The translations under genes and the position numbers were made by a program. This document shows, in pieces, positions 26,332 to 34,382 of a DNA stretch of 64,000 nt. The stretch lies in NCBI GenBank assembly GCA_900469345.1, contig UBWZ01000016.1, positions 124,001-188,000 of the forward strand, in the 5' to 3' direction. The notes under the pieces were generated by a model. The model was given only the letters and a program-made list of their open reading frames with translations. It did no database searches and was not told where the DNA came from. The DNA is from Hyphomicrobiales bacterium (GTDB taxonomy: Bacteria > Pseudomonadota > Alphaproteobacteria > Rhizobiales > Rhizobiaceae). Position 1 is the first letter of the stretch, and every line of letters starts with the position of its first letter.

Positions 26332-26359
26332 TTGAAGCACTAAAACATCAGTGCATCAA
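26332..26359. promoter_or_regulatory. Inverted repeat, candidate GntR operator
   Basis: TTGAAGCACT and AGTGCATCAA flank an 8-nt spacer, with GCACT/AGTGC and TTG/CAA complementary. It sits midway between the divergent GntR gene and the NitT/TauT operon, where a repressor of both would bind. Confidence 0.4.
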
Positions 26360-26413
26360 CCCTGCTTTTGTGCTTAAGCTCGCTTGAGAGGTCAAAGAGA
26401 TCGGGACGGTCGC

Positions 26414-27106
26414 ATGAGTGGAATGATCAGGAACGGACAGCTGGACCGGTCGCGGCAGGTGGCACTGCAGGTGCACGAGATCCTGCGCGAGCGCATCCTG
26501 ACCGTACAACTGGCGCCGGGCACCGTGCTTTCGCGCGCCTCGTTGCAACTTGAATTCGGTGTCAGCCAGACGCCGGTGCGCGATGCGCTGATGCGCCTTC
26601 AGGAGGAGGGGCTGGTCGACGTCTATCCCCAGTATGCGACGGTGGTTGCGAAGATCGACGTGGATCATGCCAGGCAGGCGCAGTTCCTGCGGCTCTCGAT
26701 CGAGCTCGAGGCGGTCAGACGCCTTACGACCGAGGCGCCGGTGGAAACGGCCGCAGAACTGCGCGAACTGCTGGTCCGTCAGGCCGCGGTCGCGACCCCT
26801 GAAACCTACGACATCTTCGACAGCATCGACCGCGACTTTCACAGGAAGCTTTACGAAAAGACCGGCATACTGCAGCTCTGGGCGAGCGTCAGGCGCCAGA
26901 GCGTTCATCTCGACAGGCTGAGACGGCTCCATTTGCCGATGCCCGGCAAAATGCAGACGGTGCTGGCCGACCACGAATCCATCGTCGAGGCCATCGCGTC
27001 CGGCAGCCCGGAACAGGCCGAAGTGGCGCTGCGCAAGCATCTGTCCGGTACGCTGTCCACGATTGACGTGATCAGCTCCAAATTCCCCACCTATGTCCGC
27101 GTTTGA
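26414..27106 (+). CDS. GntR-family transcriptional regulator (FCD type)
   Basis: 230 residues. The winged helix is clear (VHEILRERILTVQLAPGTVLS, LEFGVSQTPVRDALMRLQEEGLVDVYPQ) and an FCD effector domain follows (DSIDRDFHRKLYEKTG, DHESIVEAIASGSPEQAEVAL). It is divergent from the NitT/TauT importer operon and is the likely repressor of that operon. ATG 26414 is chosen over an upstream TTG; the ribosome site is weak. Confidence 0.9.
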   Translation: MSGMIRNGQLDRSRQVALQVHEILRERILTVQLAPGTVLSRASLQLEFGVSQTPVRDALMRLQEEGLVDVYPQYATVVAKIDVDHARQAQFLRLSIELEAVRRLTTEAPVETAAELRELLVRQAAVATPETYDIFDSIDRDFHRKLYEKTGILQLWASVRRQSVHLDRLRRLHLPMPGKMQTVLADHESIVEAIASGSPEQAEVALRKHLSGTLSTIDVISSKFPTYVRV

Positions 27107-27136
27107 ACGGCGTTCGCTCGGCACAGCCCAGCAGCG

Positions 27137-28048
27137 TTACGCGCCCAGTTCGCCACCGCCGTCGACATACATCGCCAGTTCATCCGGCGTTCCCTGCGGG
27201 AAGGCTTGCTTCAGATAGTCGAGAAAGGCCGATACGCGGGCGCTCAGCAACCGGCGCGAGGGGTAGAGCGCCCATAGCGCGATGTCCGGCCCCTCGACCC
27301 TGCCCCACTCGATAAGCGTTCCGGACTGAAGGTCATGGCTGACCAGTGAGACCGGAAGCCGGGCCGCGCCAACGCCGAGCCGCACCGCGTCGCGCACCAT
27401 CACCAGGGAGGACAGGCTGAGGATCGGTTCGACGCCGATCGTCCCTTTGCCGGTCGGTGTCGTCAGCGTCCAAGTCCTCTCCGGACCGGGCGTGCCGCGG
27501 ATAACGACGGGAACGGTCACACCCGGCTGCGGCCTCTCTCTTGCCGGGCTGGCGACCACCACCAGCCGGTCACGCAGAAAGATGCGGCCGACAAGGCTTT
27601 CATCCGGAGGGGGATTGACCCGGATGACCAGATCGTACCCTTCCTCGATCATGTCGACCGGGCGGTCTTCGGTCGTTACCTCCAGGCGAACCTGTGGATA
27701 TTTGAGCGCGAAGCCGGCCGCCAGCTTGCCCATGGCCGTTTGCGAAAAGAGCAGTGGTGCGCTGATCCGGAGGCGACCCTTCGGCCTGTCGCTGCCGGAT
27801 GCAAGGGCGGTTGCCGTTTCATCGATTTCTGTCAACAGCGCGCCGGCCCGCTCGTAGAGCGTGCGACCCTCCTCCGTCAGCTTCAGGAAGCGTGCACCGC
27901 GTTCGAACAGGCGAAGACCAAGACTTGCCTCGAGCTCAGCAACCCGCCTCGAAAGTGTCGCCTTCGGGCGGTTCGTGGCGCGAGCGGCGCGACCAAACCC
28001 GCCATGACGGGCGACGGTGACGAAATCGGCAAGAGCAAGCAGGTCCAT
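27137..28048 (-). CDS. LysR-family transcriptional regulator (CrgA/AphB-like)
   Basis: 303 residues. The N-terminal helix-turn-helix is FVTVARHGGFGRAARATNRPKATLSRRVAELE, and a periplasmic-binding-type effector domain follows from about 90. The ATG at 28048 is favoured over an in-frame GTG at 28060. It is divergent from the NmrA/SRPBCC pair, the classical arrangement of a LysR regulator and its target. A candidate LysR box lies in the gap. Confidence 0.92.
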   Translation of the reverse strand: MDLLALADFVTVARHGGFGRAARATNRPKATLSRRVAELEASLGLRLFERGARFLKLTEEGRTLYERAGALLTEIDETATALASGSDRPKGRLRISAPLLFSQTAMGKLAAGFALKYPQVRLEVTTEDRPVDMIEEGYDLVIRVNPPPDESLVGRIFLRDRLVVVASPARERPQPGVTVPVVIRGTPGPERTWTLTTPTGKGTIGVEPILSLSSLVMVRDAVRLGVGAARLPVSLVSHDLQSGTLIEWGRVEGPDIALWALYPSRRLLSARVSAFLDYLKQAFPQGTPDELAMYVDGGGELGA

Positions 28049-28063
28049 CGTGCGTTCCACCAG

Positions 28064-28081
28064 TGAGACGGTGCGTCTCGA
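28064..28081. promoter_or_regulatory. Candidate LysR-type binding site
   Basis: GAGAC (28065-28069) and GTCTC (28075-28079) form a perfect inverted repeat around 5 nt, bounded by T and A in the manner of a T-N-A LysR box. It lies between the divergent lysR and NmrA genes. Confidence 0.45.
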
Positions 28082-28154
28082 TATAGCGGCTAGTGGATCA
28101 CCTGTGAACCATCCATCTTCAAGCTGTCTTCAACAAACCACACGGAGAACAGCA

Positions 28155-29024
28155 ATGACCATTCTCGTTACAGGTGCTACCGGCCGCGTCGGCCGCCATG
28201 TCGTCCGTCAGCTTTTGGCTCGCAATGCCAAGGTGCGCGTGCTCGTCCGCGATCCCTCCAAGGCAGACTTTCCCGCCGAGGTCGAACTCGCCCAAGGCGA
28301 CTTCCTGGATCTCGATGCGCTTCGCGCTGCATTCAAGGGTGTCCGCACCTTCTTCCTGCTCAATGCCGTTGCGGGCGACGAATTCACCCAAGCGCTGATT
28401 GCGCTCAATATCGCCCGCGAATGCGGCGTCGAGCGGGTCGTCTATCTCTCGGTCATCCACGCGGATCGCTTCGTCAACGTCCCGCATTTTGCGGTGAAGT
28501 TCGGTGCGGAACGGATGATCGCCGACATGGGTTTCAGCGCCACCATCCTGCGGCCGGCCTATTTCATCGACAACGAGATGACGATTCGGGACGTGATCGT
28601 CAATTACGGCGTCTACCCGATGCCGATCGGCGCCAAGGGTCTGGCCATGGTCGATGCGCGCGACATCGCCGAAGTGGCCGCGATCGAACTGCTCCGCCGG
28701 GATGCGGCGCCGGGCAAGCTGCCCATCGAAACCATCAATCTGGTCGGGCCGGATGTGCTGACCGGCACCGATGTCGCGGCGCTCTGGTCGGAGGTCCTCG
28801 CCCGCCCGGTTGCCTATGCCGGCGACGACCCGACCGGCTTCGAGCAGAACCTCGGCGGCATCATGCCCGCATGGATGGCGTTCGAGATGCGGCTGATGGC
28901 GGAACGCTTCGTCAGCGACGGCATGCTGCCGGAGCCGGGCGACGTCGAGCGCCTGACCACCATCCTCGGCCGGCCGCTTCACACCTACCGCGCCTTCGCA
29001 ACCGACATCGCCGCCTCGGCCTGA
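28155..29024 (+). CDS. NmrA-like NAD(P)-binding protein (atypical short-chain dehydrogenase)
   Basis: 289 residues. The N-terminal dinucleotide motif is TGATGRVGRHV (about 7-17) followed by LVRDP. The remainder matches NmrA/QOR2-like redox-sensing or reductase proteins (VVYLSVIHADRF, ATILRPAYFIDN, MVDARDIAEVAA). The classical SDR catalytic YxxxK is not evident. A GGAG site precedes the ATG. It is divergent from LysR and followed by an SRPBCC gene; the substrate is unknown. Confidence 0.88.
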   Translation: MTILVTGATGRVGRHVVRQLLARNAKVRVLVRDPSKADFPAEVELAQGDFLDLDALRAAFKGVRTFFLLNAVAGDEFTQALIALNIARECGVERVVYLSVIHADRFVNVPHFAVKFGAERMIADMGFSATILRPAYFIDNEMTIRDVIVNYGVYPMPIGAKGLAMVDARDIAEVAAIELLRRDAAPGKLPIETINLVGPDVLTGTDVAALWSEVLARPVAYAGDDPTGFEQNLGGIMPAWMAFEMRLMAERFVSDGMLPEPGDVERLTTILGRPLHTYRAFATDIAASA

Positions 29025-29059
29025 CGCCGAGTTTTGCAAAGTCCCAAGGAGTTAGCATC

Positions 29060-29533
29060 ATGATCTATTCAACAGCCACCATTGCCGTGAACCCTGACGG
29101 CGAACCGCCCCTTGCCCGAGAGCAGATTTTTGCCGGGCTGGAGCTCAAGGCGCGCGATGCCCGCCTGTTCCTGCCGCCTGGGCTCTGCACCCGCTGCGAC
29201 GTCATCGAGGAAAGCGCCACGCACCTTGTTCGCGAGGCAACGATTGCCGGTGCGAACTTGCGGGAGATCATTACGCTCGAGGCCGGTCGCAAGGTGACCT
29301 TTTTCCAGGCGACCGGACCGCGCGAAGGCGCGATCGTCAACGAGATCTTCGAAGACGAGACAGGCGCGCTGCAACTGCGCTTCTACTGCTATCTCGGCCT
29401 GCGCGACAAGGCATCCGGCGGACCGGAAGAGCAGGCGGAGCAGGCTCAGTTCGATAGCGACAAGGGGTATCGCGCCGCGTTGGTCTCGACCCTGAAGCGC
29501 ACCCGCGAACTGGTCGCAGAAGGGAGACTCTGA
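29060..29533 (+). CDS. SRPBCC (DUF1857/AtaL-like) family protein
   Basis: 157 residues with the compact ligand-binding fold of DUF1857/AtaL-like proteins (AREQIFAGLELKARDARLFLPPG, VREATIAGANLREIITLE, LRFYCYLGLRDK). There is no signal peptide. AAGGAG is upstream of the start. It is co-directional with the NmrA gene, 35 nt apart, so both probably answer to the LysR regulator. The function of this family is unknown; a small hydrophobic ligand is likely. The stop codon overlaps the start of a histidine-kinase remnant. Confidence 0.8.
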   Translation: MIYSTATIAVNPDGEPPLAREQIFAGLELKARDARLFLPPGLCTRCDVIEESATHLVREATIAGANLREIITLEAGRKVTFFQATGPREGAIVNEIFEDETGALQLRFYCYLGLRDKASGGPEEQAEQAQFDSDKGYRAALVSTLKRTRELVAEGRL

Positions 29534-29643
29534 CTGTTCGCCTGCACCGACGCCAAGCCAGACGACCCGCAGAACCGAATTCGGCTCTGCGGGTCGGCGC
29601 CTTCGTGCAGATCACGATCGCCGACGACGGGCCGGGGGTTTCC
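29530..29643 (+). pseudogene. Remnant of a histidine-kinase ATPase domain
   Basis: In one frame this stretch reads LTVRL, then a linker, then LRVGAFVQITIADDGPGV. That is the pattern of a kinase HATPase domain around the G1 box (D-x-G-x-G). It has no start codon, no N box before it and no F or G2 box after it, because the similarity stops after the G1 box. It is best read as a leftover of a deleted sensor kinase, fused by rearrangement to the end of the SRPBCC gene. Confidence 0.5.
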
Positions 29644-29718
29644 AAAAGAAACACCAAGAGATGTCTTGCCGCATCAGACCGGACGTCCATCTTGAAAAAA
29701 GAAGCTCAGGAGTGCTGC

Positions 29719-30429
29719 GTGGGGATCAAGGCCGAAGACATGACCTGGACAAACATCCGTCGCCGCTATCTGACGCCGCCGACCCTGTTTCGACTCGTGC
29801 CGACCAGCACGATCCTGATTGTCGGAATCGCTCTCAACATGTGGACGCACTCTCTTCTCAGCGACCACCGGGATCTGGTCGTGCATACCCACGAAGTGAT
29901 CGAAATGACGAAGGACGTGCTGATCGGGCTCGACGATGCCGAAACCGGCGAGCGCGGCTATCTGCTCAGCGGAGACCGTCGCTATCTCGAACCCTATGTG
30001 CGGGCCGGCGAACGTCTCGGCTGGATGGCGCCGGCGCTCCGGACGCATGTGTCCGATAATGCCGAGCAGTCGGAGAGGATGGACAGGCTGTCGGGTCTGA
30101 TGCAGCAAAAGCTGGATGAGTTGCGGCATGCCATCGAGCTTTTTGAGACCGGCGGACTTCCTGCTGCGCGTACCTATGAAATCCAGATGATGGAACGCGC
30201 CACCATGGATACAATCAGGCGGGTCATCGGCGATATTACGGATAAGGAAAAATCGCTCCTGGCAGCGCGTGGAGCCGAGGTTGCAACATCCGAAGACCGG
30301 GTGAGGCTGGTCGCGATCGTGATCGCGCTCCTGTCACTGGCTGTTCGAGGTGCAGTCGAACTCTACCTCGGCAGGAAAGCAGCCGCTGCGGCAGGCGTTG
30401 TTCCACGCAAGCCGGAGGGCGGGCGTTAG
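29719..30429 (+). CDS. CHASE3-domain membrane protein without output domain
   Basis: About 236 residues. A membrane span lies near the N-terminus (STILIVGIALNMW). Then comes an extracytoplasmic CHASE3 sensor domain with the hallmark ETGERGYLLSGDRRYLEPY, and a second span near the C-terminus (LVAIVIALLSLAVRGAVEL). CHASE3 normally precedes a kinase, cyclase or chemotaxis domain, but here the protein ends about 25 residues after the second span. GTG 29719 has CAGGAG six bases upstream; ATG 29740 is the alternative. It may be a truncated sensor or a stand-alone partner protein. Confidence 0.75.
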   Translation: MGIKAEDMTWTNIRRRYLTPPTLFRLVPTSTILIVGIALNMWTHSLLSDHRDLVVHTHEVIEMTKDVLIGLDDAETGERGYLLSGDRRYLEPYVRAGERLGWMAPALRTHVSDNAEQSERMDRLSGLMQQKLDELRHAIELFETGGLPAARTYEIQMMERATMDTIRRVIGDITDKEKSLLAARGAEVATSEDRVRLVAIVIALLSLAVRGAVELYLGRKAAAAAGVVPRKPEGGR

Positions 30430-30520
30430 ACAGGCGAGCTTTTGGCGTTGTTCGCGGCGGGTGCCGAGCAGATGCGAAGGACGCCGCCAAGCTGCGGATG
30501 TCTTCAAGCCGAAGGAAAGG

Positions 30521-31222
30521 TCACGGCCGTCGAGATGAAACGCGGCCGGCATCGATCAGCCGGATATGCTCGATGATGTGGCGGCCGGAACCCTCCACGT
30601 GCTGGGCTATGATCCGGGCAGCACCATCGGCGTCCTGCCCGGCAATGCAGCGCAGCAGTTCGCGGTGTTCGTTCATGACGCTCGCCTGGCGGCTGAGCGA
30701 CGTCTGGAAGTTGCGGCTGATGGCGGAGAGGATTTCGCGGTGGCGCCACCAGAGGTCGACCGCATGGCGATTGTAGTGGCGGTCGTACATGACCTGGTGG
30801 AAGGCCATGTCGAGCTTTGAATGGGCCTGCGGATCGGCGAAATTGAGCGCCTCCATCTGCGCCTGGAGATCTTCCAGCCGGTCGAGATCCGCCTTCGTCG
30901 CAAGTCCGACGAACCAGCGCGTCAGGGCGGGCTCGATCAACACCTCGATCTCGAAAATGTCGCGCACGAAGGTTTCGTCGATGGGACGGACGCGGGCACC
31001 GCGGTTCGGCATCATCACCACAAAACCTTCGCCGCGCAGCTGTTGCAGCGCTTCGCGCACCGGATTGGTCGAGGTGCCCATGCGCTCGGCAAGCTCGGCA
31101 ACCTTCAGACGCTCGTTGGCGCCAAGGCGACCCTGGATGATGTCGTCGCGGATGCGCTCGTATATCGAGGCTTCACCCGGGTCGGTGCCGTCGGCCTGCA
31201 GCAGTGGGACAATCGTGTTCAT
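30521..31222 (-). CDS. GntR-family transcriptional regulator (FCD type)
   Basis: 233 residues. The winged helix is SIYERIRDDIIQGRLGANERLKVAELAERMGTSTNPVREALQQLRGEGF; the FCD domain follows with FEIEVLIEPALTRWF, DMAFHQVMYDRHYN and NEHRELLRCIAGQDADGAARII. It is divergent from the peptide-type importer and ManD operon, consistent with control by a hexuronate-derived acid as in UxuR/ExuR-like members. The effector is inferred. Confidence 0.9.
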   Translation of the reverse strand: MNTIVPLLQADGTDPGEASIYERIRDDIIQGRLGANERLKVAELAERMGTSTNPVREALQQLRGEGFVVMMPNRGARVRPIDETFVRDIFEIEVLIEPALTRWFVGLATKADLDRLEDLQAQMEALNFADPQAHSKLDMAFHQVMYDRHYNRHAVDLWWRHREILSAISRNFQTSLSRQASVMNEHRELLRCIAGQDADGAARIIAQHVEGSGRHIIEHIRLIDAGRVSSRRP

Positions 31223-31285
31223 CGCAGTGTTTTAGCCGATGCTGCGAACCGCTGCCAAGTGCGAATTATTTCAATTTGCACACCC

Positions 31286-31307
31286 TTGTTGACAAATAAT
31301 GTACAAT
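31286..31307. promoter_or_regulatory. Candidate GntR operator upstream of the peptide-type importer
   Basis: TTGTTGACAA (31286-31295) is a TTGT-N2-ACAA palindrome of the kind bound by FadR-type GntR proteins, followed by TGTACA (31300-31305). It lies in the 166-nt gap between the divergent GntR gene and the binding-protein gene. The TTGACA inside it may double as a promoter element. Confidence 0.4.
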
Positions 31308-31388
31308 CTGTGAGCCTTTGCGCATCCGGTCGGCTGCGGACTGCTGGATGTGCCTGAGGAGCGGGCATTTACAACGGGAGGAATCTAC

Positions 31389-33326
31389 ATGGGCTATCAG
31401 CGCAAGCTGCGCGGCCTCGTCGTATCGACGGGACTGATGGGAATTTTTATCTCCGGACTGGCTGGGGCGTCTTTTGCGCAGGATTTCCATCAAGCGCCGG
31501 TTCTCGAGGAGCAGGTCAAGGCCGGTACGCTGCCGGCGGTCACGGACCGTCTTCCTGAGCACCCGTTCGTCGAAACCATGGTCGACGGCGTCGGCAAGTA
31601 CGGCGGCACGCTGCGCACGACGATCCTCGCCAATGGCGACCAGTACAATCTGACCCGCACCATCGCCAACGAACTGCTGGTGCGCTGGGATCCGAAGTGG
31701 AGCAAGGTCGAGCCATCGCTGGCTGAAAAGTTCACCGCGTCCGACGATGCGACCACCTACACCTTCACTCTGCGCAAGGGCCTGAAGTGGAGCGATGGCC
31801 AGCCGTTCACCGTCGACGACATCATGTTCTGGTACGAGGACGTGTTCATGAACCCGGCGCTGTCGCCGGCCAAGAACCCGACCTTCACCGTCGCCGGCAA
31901 GCCGGTCAAGGTTCGCAAGATCGACGCGGACACGGTCGAGTTCAAGTTCGACGCGCCCTATGGCCTGTTCCTGCAGCAGCTCGCCTATGGCCAGGGCCAT
32001 CTGCCGGTCATCTACCCGAAGCATTACCTCAGCCAGTTCCACGAAAAGTACAACAAGGACGGCATTCCGGCCCTTCTCAAGGCCAACCCCGCCGTCAGCG
32101 ACTGGGTGTCGCTGTTCAATTCGAAAGTCTCGCTGACCTTCCAGCCAGCCTATTGGCAGAACCTGGAGCTGCCGACGATGAACCCATGGGTTCTGACCGT
32201 GCCTTACGCCGATGGCGAGCGGGTGGCTGCCAAGCGCAATCCCTTCTACTGGAAGGTCGACACGGCTGGAAACCAGCTACCCTATATCGACAATGTCACC
32301 TGGGCCAAGCTCGACGATCCGCAGCTGATGGCGCTGAAGATGACCTCGGGCGAATTCGACTTTGCCTTCCGCCACATCAACAATTCCACGTTCAAGTCGG
32401 TCCTGTTCGACGGCCAGGAGAGCGGCAAGTACCGTTTCGTCGACGTCAAGGACCTGCCTGCCAATGACGCGGTCATCCTGCTCAACCTCAACTCCACCGA
32501 TCCGGTGAAGAAGAAGGTGTTCCAGAACAAGGATTTCCGCATCGCATTGAGCCGCGCGATCAATCGCCAGGAGATCATCGATCTCGTCTATGTCGGGCAG
32601 GGGGCGCCGGCACAGGTGGCAGTGCAGCCGGAGCACGAGCTGTTCAACGAGAAAGAGGCGACGCAGTACACGGACTACGATCCGGCCGCTGCCAATGCCG
32701 AGCTCGACAAGCTGATGCCGAAAAAGGATGGCGAGGGCTATCGTCTTGATGAGACCGGCAAGCGCTTTACGATCAACTTCATGGTCGCCGACGTGTTTGG
32801 CCTGTCCTATCCCGATGTCATGCAGATGGTGCAGCAATACGCCAAGGACGTCGGCATCGACATCCAGATCCGCACCACCGATCGCGCGCGCCTCAACACC
32901 ATGTGGAGCGCCAACGAGCAGGACGCATATATCTGGAACTGCGTCGGCGGCCTGTCTGAAGTCTACACCGATCCGCGCTGCTACATGCCGTTCCAGAAGG
33001 CGGACATCTTCTTCGCCGTGCGCTGGGCAGAATGGTATGCCAATCCGGCCACCGGCGAGGAGCCGCCGGAAAACATCAAGGCGCTGATGGCGGCCTATGA
33101 CAAGGTCAACGCATCCGTCAGCGACGAGGACCGCAAGGCCAAGATGAAGGAGTTCCTGACGCTCTCGGCCGACAACTTCCTCAATATCGGCATTTCGCGG
33201 CCGATGCCGAAATACATGATGGTGTCGAACCGGCTGAAGAACGTCGTCGACGGCATTCCGATCACCGGCAATCTCTGGCACCCGGCGCCAACCCTGTCGC
33301 AGTGGTATTTCGACACCGCCAAATAG
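31389..33326 (+). CDS. Peptide/oligosaccharide ABC transporter substrate-binding protein (family 5)
   Basis: 645 residues, longer than typical dipeptide-binding proteins. A Sec signal ends near ASFA/QD at about 30. Family 5 marks are PSLAEKFTASDDATTYTFTLRKGLKWSDG and ALSRAINRQEIIDLVY. GGGAGGA precedes the ATG. Long family 5 proteins often bind oligosaccharides or glycosides rather than peptides, and the two sugar-acid dehydratases at the end of this operon support that here. Confidence 0.9.
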   Translation: MGYQRKLRGLVVSTGLMGIFISGLAGASFAQDFHQAPVLEEQVKAGTLPAVTDRLPEHPFVETMVDGVGKYGGTLRTTILANGDQYNLTRTIANELLVRWDPKWSKVEPSLAEKFTASDDATTYTFTLRKGLKWSDGQPFTVDDIMFWYEDVFMNPALSPAKNPTFTVAGKPVKVRKIDADTVEFKFDAPYGLFLQQLAYGQGHLPVIYPKHYLSQFHEKYNKDGIPALLKANPAVSDWVSLFNSKVSLTFQPAYWQNLELPTMNPWVLTVPYADGERVAAKRNPFYWKVDTAGNQLPYIDNVTWAKLDDPQLMALKMTSGEFDFAFRHINNSTFKSVLFDGQESGKYRFVDVKDLPANDAVILLNLNSTDPVKKKVFQNKDFRIALSRAINRQEIIDLVYVGQGAPAQVAVQPEHELFNEKEATQYTDYDPAAANAELDKLMPKKDGEGYRLDETGKRFTINFMVADVFGLSYPDVMQMVQQYAKDVGIDIQIRTTDRARLNTMWSANEQDAYIWNCVGGLSEVYTDPRCYMPFQKADIFFAVRWAEWYANPATGEEPPENIKALMAAYDKVNASVSDEDRKAKMKEFLTLSADNFLNIGISRPMPKYMMVSNRLKNVVDGIPITGNLWHPAPTLSQWYFDTAK

Positions 33327-33339
33327 CGCTTCCTCCCGA

Positions 33340-33372
33340 CGGCCGGAGGCGCGAATGCCTCCGGCCGCTTTT
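33340..33372 (+). terminator. Strong hairpin with short T-run after the binding-protein gene (partial terminator)
   Basis: CGGCCGGAGGC (33340-33350) is perfectly complementary to GCCTCCGGCCG (33357-33367), followed by CTTTT. It lies between the binding protein and the first permease. The short T-run suggests leaky termination, leaving more binding-protein than permease message. Confidence 0.65.
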
Positions 33373-33395
33373 CCCGCAAATCAACGGTCATAGTC

Positions 33396-34382
33396 ATGCT
33401 TCGCTATATCGCCAGGCGGCTGGTGTTCGCCATTCCGACACTCCTTGCCGTCTCGATCATCGCCTTCATCATCATCCAGCTGCCGCCGGGAGACTACCTG
33501 ACGACGCTGATGGCGGACTGGGCAAGCCAGGGCGGAGCCGTCGAGGCGGGTACGGTGGCGGCCATGCGGGAACGCTACGGCCTCGATCAGCCGATGTATT
33601 TCCAGTACTACAAATGGATGGCCGGTATCCTGCTGCACGGCGATTTCGGCATCTCGTTCGAACTCGGCAAGCCGGTCACCGAACTGATCTGGAGCCGCCT
33701 CGGCTTCTCGCTGATGCTGTCTCTGCTGACGCTCTGCTTCGTCTGGGCCGTCGCCATCCCGATCGGCATCCTGTCGGCGGTGCGCCAGTATTCGATCTCC
33801 GATTACGTCGCGACCTTCCTTGCCTTCTTCTTTCTCGCCGTGCCCGACTTCCTGATGGCGCTCGGCGCCATGTACGTGATGTCGGTCTGGTTCGGGCAGA
33901 GCGTCGGCGGCCTGTTTTCGCCGGAATACGTCGATGCCGGCTGGAGCTTCGGCAAGCTGCTCGATCTCGCAAACCACGTCTGGCTGCCGGTGATCGTCAT
34001 CGGCCTCGGCTCGCTGGCGGCACTGGTGCGCATCATGCGCGCCAATCTGCTGGACGAGCTGTCGAAACCCTACGTCACTACCGCCCGCGCCAAAGGCATG
34101 TCCGAGTTCGAGCTTCTCATCCGCTATCCGGTGCGGCTGGCGCTCAACCCGCTGATCTCGACGCTCGGCTGGATCCTGCCGGCGGTCATTTCCGGCGAGA
34201 TCATCGTGTCGGTGGTGATGAGCCTGCCGACCACAGGGCCGCTGCTGCTGCGTGCGCTGCTAGCGCAGGACATGTACCTCGCCGGCTCGCTGATCCTCCT
34301 GATTTCCGTCCTCACCATCATCGGCACGCTGATTTCCGACATCCTGCTCGCCATGACCGATCCGCGGATTAGACTGACATGA
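33396..34382 (+). CDS. Peptide-type ABC transporter permease (DppB-like)
   Basis: 328 residues with the N-terminal hydrophobic anchor and HGDFGISFELGKPV region of DppB/OppB. The coupling loop is VTTARAKGMSEFELLIRYPVRLALNP. It overlaps the next permease by 4 nt (ATGA). It forms half of the membrane channel. Confidence 0.92.
   Translation: MLRYIARRLVFAIPTLLAVSIIAFIIIQLPPGDYLTTLMADWASQGGAVEAGTVAAMRERYGLDQPMYFQYYKWMAGILLHGDFGISFELGKPVTELIWSRLGFSLMLSLLTLCFVWAVAIPIGILSAVRQYSISDYVATFLAFFFLAVPDFLMALGAMYVMSVWFGQSVGGLFSPEYVDAGWSFGKLLDLANHVWLPVIVIGLGSLAALVRIMRANLLDELSKPYVTTARAKGMSEFELLIRYPVRLALNPLISTLGWILPAVISGEIIVSVVMSLPTTGPLLLRALLAQDMYLAGSLILLISVLTIIGTLISDILLAMTDPRIRLT

Noticed and set aside
31289-31307. 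TTGACA followed by TACAAT as a sigma-70 promoter
   Set aside because: The two elements are only 7 nt apart, too close for a promoter. The palindromic arrangement fits a GntR operator better.
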